Shown: in pieces, positions 1-5,910 of the stretch
Numbering within the stretch: position 1 is the first letter of the stretch
Layout: each line of letters begins with the position of its first letter
Source of the DNA: Candidatus Zhuqueibacterota bacterium
Lineage (GTDB): Bacteria; Zhuqueibacterota; Zhuqueibacteria; Thermofontimicrobiales; Thiofontviventaceae
Reading direction: 5' to 3'
Length of the DNA: 10,781 bases
NCBI GenBank assembly: GCA_014729735.1
Contig: WJJN01000680.1
Location: 1 to 10,781 of the forward strand
Translations under genes and position numbers: made by a program
The notes under the pieces: generated by a model
What the model was told of the DNA's origin: nothing
The model's database searches: none
Seen by the model: only the letters and a program-made list of their open reading frames with translations

Positions 1-657
1 ATGGAAACCTGCGCTCAAATCACTTTGGGAAATATCGAGGTCGATCCGCATGTCTGCGATTTTTATTTTTCAAGGAAATGGGCGCCGGGAGGTTATGTCT
101 GGGTATTCCCCAAAGACGGGAATACAGCGAATGTCGGATTGGGCATTTCCGGTGAGTATAGCGCTGAAAAACCGGCAATAGAATATTTGAATGATTTTAT
201 CCAAGAAAAATTTCCAAATGCTGCCCGATTCATTACGGTTGTCGGTGGCGTACCCTGCGCTCCTTTTATGGAGGATATTGTGCGAGACGGATTGATGATT
301 GTCGGCGATGCAGCGCACCAGGCAAATCCGATTTCCGGCGGCGGCATTATTCAGTGTATTTTAGCCGGAGAAATTGCCGGAAATGTTGCTGCTGCAGCGA
401 TCAAGGAAAATAACACCAGTAAGCAGCGATTGTCGGAATATTCGAAGGAATGGTACGAGGTTGGCGGGAGAACACATGTCCGATCTTATCGGTTGAAGGA
501 AACAGTATATAAATTAACTGACGACGAGTTAAATAAAACCGCATTGAAAATGAATAAATTAGCACCGGAGAAACGAACTATCGTTTCCATTTTTAAAACT
601 GCATTGCTGAACCATCCGAGATTGATCCCGGATATTTTGAAAGTGTTTTTAGTTTAA
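1..657 (+). CDS. Geranylgeranyl reductase family flavoprotein, C-terminal part (5' end outside window)
   Basis: FAD-dependent reductase of the geranylgeranyl reductase family, which saturates double bonds of isoprenoid chains on lipids, quinones or pigments using reduced flavin. The visible 218 residues carry the substrate-site motif PxxYxWxFP (visible residues 29-37: P29, Y32, W34, F36, P37), followed by VGLG at 45-48, and the second FAD-binding motif GDAAHQANPISGGG starting at 102. The N-terminal GxGxxG dinucleotide fold that starts these proteins (usually near 400 residues in total) is absent. The ATG at base 1 is therefore almost certainly an internal methionine of a gene that begins before the window. 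The stop is 17 bases before ftsY. The actual substrate (menaquinone side chain, polyprenol, ether lipid) cannot be told from this part. The family assignment is firm; the substrate is unknown. Confidence 0.85.
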   Translation: METCAQITLGNIEVDPHVCDFYFSRKWAPGGYVWVFPKDGNTANVGLGISGEYSAEKPAIEYLNDFIQEKFPNAARFITVVGGVPCAPFMEDIVRDGLMIVGDAAHQANPISGGGIIQCILAGEIAGNVAAAAIKENNTSKQRLSEYSKEWYEVGGRTHVRSYRLKETVYKLTDDELNKTALKMNKLAPEKRTIVSIFKTALLNHPRLIPDILKVFLV

Positions 658-664
658 AAGAAAA

Positions 665-668
665 GAGG
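665..668 (+). promoter_or_regulatory. Ribosome binding site of ftsY
   Basis: A GAGG core lies six bases before the GTG at 675, which is good Shine-Dalgarno spacing and favours that GTG over the in-frame ATG at 684. Confidence 0.6.
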
Positions 669-674
669 TTTTAC

Positions 675-1598
675 GTGAAAAGCATGTTCGGAAAATTACG
701 ATCAGGACTAGCGAAAACCAGAGAAGGATTTGTTGATAAAATAGGATTCGCAGTAAGTTCACGAAAAGAAATTGATGAAGATCTATATGAAGAGCTGGAA
801 GAAATCTTAATTAGCGGTGATGTCGGTGTGAATATCGCTATGAAATTAGTAGAAGAAGTACGGGATAAAGTAACGGATTTGGGGATCAGGAAACCGGAAA
901 ACATACTTCGGTTTTTGAAATCAGCCACAAAGCGAATTGTATTTGACGAAAATAGCCAGCCAACTGAAATTTTTAATCCGTCACAAAAGCCCTATGTGAT
1001 AATGGTTGTCGGTGTGAACGGAACCGGCAAGACAACGACGATCGGTAAAATAGCGTATCAATTTAAAAATGACGGCAAGAAAGTGTTGCTGTCAGCAGCG
1101 GATACATTCCGCGCTGCGGCTTCGGAACAACTGGAAATCTGGGCGGAACGGGCAGACGCGGAGATCATTCGTAATCAACCCGGTGCTGATCCGGGATCGG
1201 TTGCGTTCGATTCGATGCAGGCGGCAATGAGACGGAATGTGGATGTCTTGATCGTTGACACGGCTGGTCGGTTGCACACCAAAACAAATCTGATGGAAGA
1301 ATTGAAGAAAATCAACCGCGTCATTAAAAAACTGGACGATAGTGCGCCGCATGAAACATTGCTCGTAATGGATGCAACGACCGGACAAAACGGTCTAAAT
1401 CAGGCGCGGCAGTTTACTCAGGCTGTAGCAGTTGATGGGATCGTCCTGACAAAATTGGATGGTACTGCTAAAGGCGGAATGGTGCTGGCAATCCGGGACG
1501 AACTGGGTGTCCCGGTGAAATTCATCGGTGTGGGAGAACAGATCGACGATTTGCAGCCTTTCGATCCGGAAGAATTTGTCGAGGCGCTGTTTCAATGA
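675..1598 (+). CDS. ftsY: Signal recognition particle receptor FtsY
   Basis: SRP receptor GTPase. It docks with the Ffh-ribosome complex at the inner membrane and hands nascent membrane proteins to the SecYEG channel. The 307-residue product is a bare NG domain: an N-terminal helical bundle (about 1-95), then the G domain with P-loop GVNGTGKTTT (113-122), DTFRAAA (143-149), DTAGR (195-199), TKLDG (259-263) and the closing GVGEQIDDLQPF segment. DTFRAAA, TKLDG and the GEQxDDLxPF ending identify FtsY rather than Ffh, and there is no M domain. The long acidic A domain of Escherichia coli FtsY is missing, as in many other bacteria, so membrane contact probably relies on the basic, amphipathic N-terminus. 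The start is GTG. The last codons overlap rimO by four bases, implying translational coupling. Confidence 0.96.
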   Translation: MKSMFGKLRSGLAKTREGFVDKIGFAVSSRKEIDEDLYEELEEILISGDVGVNIAMKLVEEVRDKVTDLGIRKPENILRFLKSATKRIVFDENSQPTEIFNPSQKPYVIMVVGVNGTGKTTTIGKIAYQFKNDGKKVLLSAADTFRAAASEQLEIWAERADAEIIRNQPGADPGSVAFDSMQAAMRRNVDVLIVDTAGRLHTKTNLMEELKKINRVIKKLDDSAPHETLLVMDATTGQNGLNQARQFTQAVAVDGIVLTKLDGTAKGGMVLAIRDELGVPVKFIGVGEQIDDLQPFDPEEFVEALFQ

Positions 1599-2887
1599 AA
1601 ATTCATGTGTTAACATTAGGCTGTCCCAAAAACATCGTTGATTCGGAATATTTGATGGGCGGACTAAAACATCAAGAAGTGGATTTCGTCGATGCACCAC
1701 AAAAGGCGGATGTGATTATAATTAATACCTGTTCTTTTTTATTGAGCGCACGAGAAGAAGCTGTCGAAACGATTTTAGAGGCAATTCAGTTTAAGAAATA
1801 CGGGAAAGCAAAAAAGATCTATGTTACCGGATGCTTACCTCAGAAATTCAGAAAAGAGCTGGAACAGGAACTGCCGGAAGTTAACTCGTTTTACGATCAA
1901 CTGGATTTCCGTCTCATCGCCGACAAAATTGCAGCGGATTTGAAGCTTAATGACCGGATTCCCAAAATCAGACAATCAGTTATACCGGGACATTATGCGT
2001 ACCTGAAAATCGCCGAAGGCTGTAATAATCGATGCAGTTATTGTTTGATACCTTCAATCAAAGGCAACTTCGAAAGCAGGGAATTTGCATCACTGGTCGA
2101 AGAAGCAAATTTTCTGGTAGATCAGGGAGTCAGGGAATTGATCATTACGGCGCAGGATACGACTTATTACGGCAGAGATTTAGAAGGCGATACGAACTTG
2201 TTGGAGTTAATGCTGGAATTCTCGCACATCGATGATCTGAAATGGATTCGTCTGTTATATGCGCATCCGGCTCATTTGGAGGATTCGATAATCGACTTGA
2301 TGTCAGAAGAAGAAAAAATTTGCAAATATATCGATCTGCCGATTCAGCATATTTCGGATACTGTTTTGGAGTTGATGGGTAGAAAAGTAAAGCGCGCGAA
2401 AATAACGAAGCTTATTCAAAAGCTTCGCAAAAAAATAGATAATTTGGCAATTCGATCTACAGTCATTGTCGGTTTTCCAGGGGAAACAGAAAATGATTTT
2501 GAAGAACTGCTGGATTTCATAAAGGAAATTGAATTTGAACGACTGGGGGTTTTTAAATATTCCAGAGAAGAAGGAACGAACGCATTTCGTTTTCAAGATC
2601 AGATAAGTGAACAGGAAAAAGAAAATCGCTATCAGGCGATAATGGAGACCCAACAGGAAATTTCATGGAGACGAAACTCCAAATTAGTTGGGAAGGAACT
2701 GGAAGTTATTATCGATGACTTCAACAAAGAAGAGAATTGCTTTAAAGGAAGAACAGAATGGGACAGTCCTGAAATCGATAATCAGATTTCGATAAAAGAT
2801 AAAGTAGCCATTGGAAATTTCTACAATGTCAAAATTACGGAGGCTTATGATTACGATTTAATTGCTTCGATTAACAGCACAGCCTAA
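1595..2887 (+). CDS. rimO: Ribosomal protein S12 methylthiotransferase RimO
   Basis: Radical-SAM methylthiotransferase that adds a methylthio group to the conserved aspartate of ribosomal protein S12 (near residue 88). The 430 residues match the family length. The N-terminal UPF0004 domain has the three cysteines of the auxiliary iron-sulfur cluster, C10 (in LGCPKNIVDSE), C46 and C80. The radical-SAM cluster motif CxxxCxxC is C143, C147, C150, followed by LIPSIKG. A PIQHIS segment and VGFPGET follow, and a TRAM-type domain fills about the last 65 residues. The LGCPKNxVDSE and YCLIPSIKG signatures favour RimO over the tRNA enzyme MiaB. The start codon shares ATGA with the ftsY stop, and a GAGG at 1581-1584 inside ftsY can serve as its ribosome binding site. 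Confidence 0.95.
   Translation: MKIHVLTLGCPKNIVDSEYLMGGLKHQEVDFVDAPQKADVIIINTCSFLLSAREEAVETILEAIQFKKYGKAKKIYVTGCLPQKFRKELEQELPEVNSFYDQLDFRLIADKIAADLKLNDRIPKIRQSVIPGHYAYLKIAEGCNNRCSYCLIPSIKGNFESREFASLVEEANFLVDQGVRELIITAQDTTYYGRDLEGDTNLLELMLEFSHIDDLKWIRLLYAHPAHLEDSIIDLMSEEEKICKYIDLPIQHISDTVLELMGRKVKRAKITKLIQKLRKKIDNLAIRSTVIVGFPGETENDFEELLDFIKEIEFERLGVFKYSREEGTNAFRFQDQISEQEKENRYQAIMETQQEISWRRNSKLVGKELEVIIDDFNKEENCFKGRTEWDSPEIDNQISIKDKVAIGNFYNVKITEAYDYDLIASINSTA
2406..2427 (+). repeat. Perfect 8-bp inverted repeat inside rimO
   Basis: CGAAGCTT at 2406-2413 and AAGCTTCG at 2420-2427 are exact reverse complements separated by six bases, so the mRNA can form an 8-bp hairpin within the rimO coding region (codons for a lysine-rich helix). 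On the plus strand it is followed by a run of A, not U, so it is not a plus-strand intrinsic terminator. It may be chance. Confidence 0.5.
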
Positions 2888-2898
2888 ATATATAAATA

Positions 2899-2933
2899 AC
2901 CGATCAGTGTGAAAAATGATCTCGCTTATCGGT
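2899..2933 (+). promoter_or_regulatory. Possible weak leader hairpin before the GWxTD gene
   Basis: ACCGAT (2899-2904) and ATCGGT (2928-2933) are reverse complements. A shorter competing pair GATCA (2902-2906) / TGATC (2917-2921) lies within. The 3' arm ends directly against the Shine-Dalgarno sequence of the next gene. With only six pairs and a 23-base loop, the structure is weak, and a regulatory role is a guess. Confidence 0.2.
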
Positions 2934-2939
2934 GGGAGG
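2934..2939 (+). promoter_or_regulatory. Strong ribosome binding site deciding the start of the GWxTD gene
   Basis: GGGAGG is the most canonical Shine-Dalgarno sequence at any start in this window. It sits five bases before the ATG at 2945, and so argues against the in-frame GTG at 2909, which would add 12 residues ahead of an otherwise clean signal peptide. Confidence 0.75.
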
Positions 2940-2944
2940 TAAAA

Positions 2945-4228
2945 ATGAAACAAATATATATTTTATTATGTGTAACCGCGATATTTTCAGTGCTTAGTTT
3001 TGCGCAAATGGAGACATATTCACCTAAGTATGATGGAATACCTCGTTTCTACTATGATCTGGTAAACGTCGCATCAGATAAACCAGGCTTAAGCCGTTTG
3101 AATGTATATGTCGAGATTCCGTATGATGAGTTGCAATTTTTGAAAAGTGAAGAGTCGTTCTTTGCAAGATATGAGTTTTCCGTTCTCGTGAAAGATGACG
3201 ATGACAATCAGGTAGACGGAGATATTGCTCAGGAGGAGATTATTGTCGAGGAATACGATCAGACGAATTCGCGCAAGAAATTTAGCCTGTCCTATCTCAG
3301 TTTTCATCTGAATCCGGGCAAGTATAAAGTATCTGTTTTGTTAATGGACATTGATACGAAAAAAGCAGGGAAAGTCGAACAGGAAGTTGAATTGAGAAAT
3401 TTCGATAAGAAAAAGTTGAGTGTTTCAGACATAACAATTGCGGATAGAGTACTATTCGATTCATTGGGCGTGAACACTATTCATCCGCAAGTATCAAGCT
3501 ACGTACGAAGCCACAATACAGAATTGTATAGCTATTTTGAAATTTATAGCAATAATAAGGATAAGAAAGATTTTGAAATTAATTATGAAATCAAGGATAA
3601 TGATAATAAAAAAGTCCAGGAGCAGACGTATAATACCGAAAAAATGGGACCACGCACTTTAACTGCATTCAAGATAAATAGCAGAATGTTGTCTCATGGC
3701 AAATATAAAATAAAACTGGAAGTAAAGCAAGGCGGTAAAAACTATGATGTGGAAAAGGTATTTATGGTTCGATCATTGGGAATGCCCTCCACAATCGAAG
3801 ATCTCGACGAGGCAATAGATCAATTAAAGTATGTCGCTGAAAGATCAGATGTGAATGAATTGAAAAATTCTGCAAAATCCGAGCGTCTTCAAAAATTTGA
3901 GGAATTTTGGGATGAACATGATCCCACAGAAGGCACCGAGGTAAACGAGTTACGAGAAGAGTATTACCGTCGCGTGGAATTTGCAAATCAGCAGTTTTCC
4001 ACATTCAGGGATGGCTGGAAAACAGACCGCGGGATGATTTACATCATTTTTGGACCCCCGAATGATATCGAACGCCATCCATTTGAACGGTCATATAAAC
4101 CGTATGAATTGTGGAGTTATTATAAATTAAACTATCAATTTTTGTTCATGGACGAATCCGGTTTTGGTGAATACCGGTTGCAAAATACCAACTGGCGACA
4201 TCTGCAGCAATATGGAATAAGATTTTAA
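2945..4228 (+). CDS. Secreted GWxTD-domain protein of unknown function
   Basis: A 427-residue exported protein of the GWxTD family, whose biochemical role is not known to me. It opens with a classic signal peptide (MKQ, a hydrophobic core, then SFA before Q21, predicted cleavage after A20), so it should reach the periplasm or envelope. The middle (about 25-290) is charged and looks beta-rich, with alternating hydrophobic strands that could form Ig-like or sandwich domains. A helical, charged stretch follows (about 295-345). The C-terminal GWxTD domain contains GWKTD at 357-361, the FGPP motif at 369-372, and an ending rich in aromatic residues. No catalytic motif is evident. The start is set by the strong ribosome binding site at 2934-2939. 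It follows rimO after a 57-base gap, and an AT-rich spacer follows it, so it may end a transcription unit. Confidence 0.88.
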   Translation: MKQIYILLCVTAIFSVLSFAQMETYSPKYDGIPRFYYDLVNVASDKPGLSRLNVYVEIPYDELQFLKSEESFFARYEFSVLVKDDDDNQVDGDIAQEEIIVEEYDQTNSRKKFSLSYLSFHLNPGKYKVSVLLMDIDTKKAGKVEQEVELRNFDKKKLSVSDITIADRVLFDSLGVNTIHPQVSSYVRSHNTELYSYFEIYSNNKDKKDFEINYEIKDNDNKKVQEQTYNTEKMGPRTLTAFKINSRMLSHGKYKIKLEVKQGGKNYDVEKVFMVRSLGMPSTIEDLDEAIDQLKYVAERSDVNELKNSAKSERLQKFEEFWDEHDPTEGTEVNELREEYYRRVEFANQQFSTFRDGWKTDRGMIYIIFGPPNDIERHPFERSYKPYELWSYYKLNYQFLFMDESGFGEYRLQNTNWRHLQQYGIRF

Positions 4229-4303
4229 ATTGGATAATGAACGTTCGACGCATTTTAAAAGTGACTTGCATCTATTAATCATTAAATTAATTAAGCGAAT
4301 CTC
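4229..4303 (+). promoter_or_regulatory. AT-rich spacer, possible promoter of the cell-wall operon
   Basis: These 75 bases are the longest gene-free stretch here, and the 3' part (4251-4300) is nearly 80% AT. GATAAT at 4233-4238 resembles a -10 box but has no convincing -35 partner. TTGCAT at 4266-4271 resembles a -35 box but has only a poor -10 partner. There is no GC-rich stem followed by a U-tract, so no intrinsic terminator for the gene before. A promoter here would drive the block from ldcA onward. This is inferred from position and composition only. Confidence 0.25.
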
Positions 4304-5254
4304 ATGATAAAAAAAGTGAATAAGCCAAAAGCTCTGAAAAAAGGCGATACTATTGGAGTTGTTTCGCCGGCAAGCAAACCGGGCAACGAAGAAAAGTATT
4401 TCAAAGGTATTAAATATCTGGAAGCCGAGGGTTATTCAGTAAAACTGGGCAGACATAATCTGAGTATTCACGGTTATCTCGCAGGCGATGACGACGCACG
4501 AGTGGCAGATTTAAATGATATGTTTGCCGATCCTGAGGTAAAAGCGATTATATGTTCCCGTGGTGGCTATGGGGTTCCAAGAATTTTGCATCGTCTCGAT
4601 TATGAATTGATCCGAAAAAATCCGAAAATTTTTGTGGGTTACAGCGATATCACCGCATTAAATATGGGACTGCTAGCAAAAGCAGGATTGGTGACATTTT
4701 CCGGTCCTATGGTGGCTGTGGAAATGGGACAGGGAATAAACAGTTACTCGGAGAAAAGCTTGTGGAACAGTCTAACAAATACAAACGGATCAATCGAGCT
4801 TAAGAATCCTGAGAACAAAAGGCTTAAGATTATTAAGGAGGGGAAAGCGGAGGGGCGGCTGATTGCCGGGTGTCTTTCTGTTTTTAGTGCGATTTTAGGT
4901 GGCTCTTATGTTCCTGATCTCGAAGGCGCTATACTTGTTGTAGAAGACGTCGGCGAAGTGCCATACCGGCTGGATCGCTACTTTGCACAATTGCGTTTGA
5001 ATGGAATTTTAGATAAAATATGCGGGTTGATTCTGGGACAATTCATAGACTGTGTTCCGGACGAGGATGATACGGCTTCATTGACAACTGAAGAGGTTAT
5101 CGAAGACTATACACAGGATTTAAGGATTCCGGTCATTGCTCAGTTCGCGTATGGTCACGGATCGGTAAAATTGACGCTTCCGGTTGGAGTACGTGCGGAA
5201 ATGGATACTGCTGAACCTATAGTGCGAATTCTGGAAAATCCGGTTAATCCGTAA
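4304..5254 (+). CDS. ldcA: LD-carboxypeptidase, peptidase family S66 (LdcA/MccF-like)
   Basis: Serine peptidase of family S66. Typical members remove the terminal D-alanine from tetrapeptide muropeptides (an L,D bond) in the cytoplasm during peptidoglycan recycling; MccF relatives instead inactivate microcin C. The 316 residues match the family. The N-terminal domain begins with KPKALKKGDTIGVVSPAS, has SRGGYG at 85-90 and the nucleophile S114 in GYSD. The C-terminal domain supplies E214 (VVEDVGE) and H285 (YGHGS), completing the Ser-Glu-His triad. There is no signal peptide, which fits cytoplasmic recycling. The start ATG has only a weak purine stretch before it, but the conserved N-terminus begins soon after it. 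The next gene follows after 19 bases. The peptidoglycan role is favoured over MccF by the cell-wall neighbours. Confidence 0.9.
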   Translation: MIKKVNKPKALKKGDTIGVVSPASKPGNEEKYFKGIKYLEAEGYSVKLGRHNLSIHGYLAGDDDARVADLNDMFADPEVKAIICSRGGYGVPRILHRLDYELIRKNPKIFVGYSDITALNMGLLAKAGLVTFSGPMVAVEMGQGINSYSEKSLWNSLTNTNGSIELKNPENKRLKIIKEGKAEGRLIAGCLSVFSAILGGSYVPDLEGAILVVEDVGEVPYRLDRYFAQLRLNGILDKICGLILGQFIDCVPDEDDTASLTTEEVIEDYTQDLRIPVIAQFAYGHGSVKLTLPVGVRAEMDTAEPIVRILENPVNP

Positions 5255-5273
5255 TAATCATAGCGAAAACACA

Positions 5274-5909
5274 ATGCAATTTTGTATAAATATAGCTGTT
5301 TTAATGTCATTAATCATTGGGGTAACAGCATATCCCCAAACAGAATTAGATTTAGTAGATGTTACAAATCTTGATTCGACCATTATTGTTGAAATAAAAT
5401 ATGCGACTGCCGATAATTTCATGGGAGAAATTTTATATTCGGCAAATATCTGTTTATTAAGAAAACCTGTGGCATTGAAATTAATCAGGGTTAACCAAAG
5501 CCTTCGAAAGAAGGGGTATGGATTAAAAGTGTGGGATGCATATCGACCGCTCGCTGTGCAAAAAAAGATGTGGGAGAAAGTTTCAGTGCCCGGATTGGTG
5601 GCGAATCCTGAATTTGGTTCAAATCACAATCGCGGCGCAGCAGTGGATGTAACGCTGGTAGATTCACTTGGCAATGAATTGGAGATGCCGACCGGATATG
5701 ATGATTTTAGTCGAAAAGCAAGAAGCAATTATACCAATTTGACGGAAGCGGTACTGAAAAACAGAAAGCTGTTACATGACGAAATGAAGGCAAAGGGATT
5801 TATCCCTATAAGATCTGAATGGTGGCATTTTAACGATAGCGAAGCAAAACGGTATCAAATATTGGATATTCCGTTGAAAAACTTTATACTTAAAAATCCG
5901 AGGAACTGA
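5274..5909 (+). CDS. D-alanyl-D-alanine dipeptidase, VanX/DdpX-like (peptidase M15D)
   Basis: Zinc metallopeptidase predicted to hydrolyse D-Ala-D-Ala into two D-alanines. The 211 residues have all the key VanX features: R91 in DAYRP (transition-state arginine), the zinc motif SxHxxGxAxD at 116-125 (ligands H118 and D125), and EWWHF at 182-186 with catalytic E182 and third zinc ligand H185. The N-terminus (residues 1-20) is hydrophobic and looks like a signal peptide or anchor, although it lacks the usual basic start. VanX itself is cytoplasmic, so this enzyme is probably exported. There are no VanH or VanA ligase partners, so nothing suggests glycopeptide resistance. A turnover or D-alanine salvage role is more likely. 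No clear ribosome binding site precedes the ATG. The stop is one base before mreB. Confidence 0.9.
   Translation: MQFCINIAVLMSLIIGVTAYPQTELDLVDVTNLDSTIIVEIKYATADNFMGEILYSANICLLRKPVALKLIRVNQSLRKKGYGLKVWDAYRPLAVQKKMWEKVSVPGLVANPEFGSNHNRGAAVDVTLVDSLGNELEMPTGYDDFSRKARSNYTNLTEAVLKNRKLLHDEMKAKGFIPIRSEWWHFNDSEAKRYQILDIPLKNFILKNPRN
5900..5904 (+). promoter_or_regulatory. Ribosome binding site of mreB, inside the dipeptidase gene
   Basis: GAGGA ends six bases before the ATG at 5911 and lies within the last codons of the dipeptidase gene. Ribosomes finishing that gene would therefore be in position to start mreB. Confidence 0.6.
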
Positions 5910-5910
5910 G

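Noticed and set aside
1..3. ATG at base 1 as a true gene start
   Set aside because: The protein begins in the middle of the family fold and lacks the N-terminal FAD-binding domain, so the gene must extend to the left of the window.
2303..2653. Antisense open frame of 116 codons opposite rimO
   Set aside because: Its phenylalanine-rich, low-complexity translation arises from A-rich lysine/glutamate codons on the rimO strand, and there is no start signal.
1595..2887. Assignment as the tRNA methylthiotransferase MiaB
   Set aside because: The LGCPKNxVDSE opening and the YCLIPSIKG segment after the radical-SAM cysteines match RimO rather than MiaB.
2909..2944. GTG at 2909 as the start of the GWxTD gene
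   Set aside because: It would put 12 charged residues before the signal peptide and has no ribosome binding site, while GGGAGG is ideally placed for the ATG at 2945.
5274..5909. Vancomycin-resistance gene cluster suggested by the VanX-like enzyme
   Set aside because: There is no VanH dehydrogenase, VanA-type ligase or VanRS pair nearby. The flanking genes are ldcA and mreB, and VanX-like dipeptidases occur widely outside resistance clusters.
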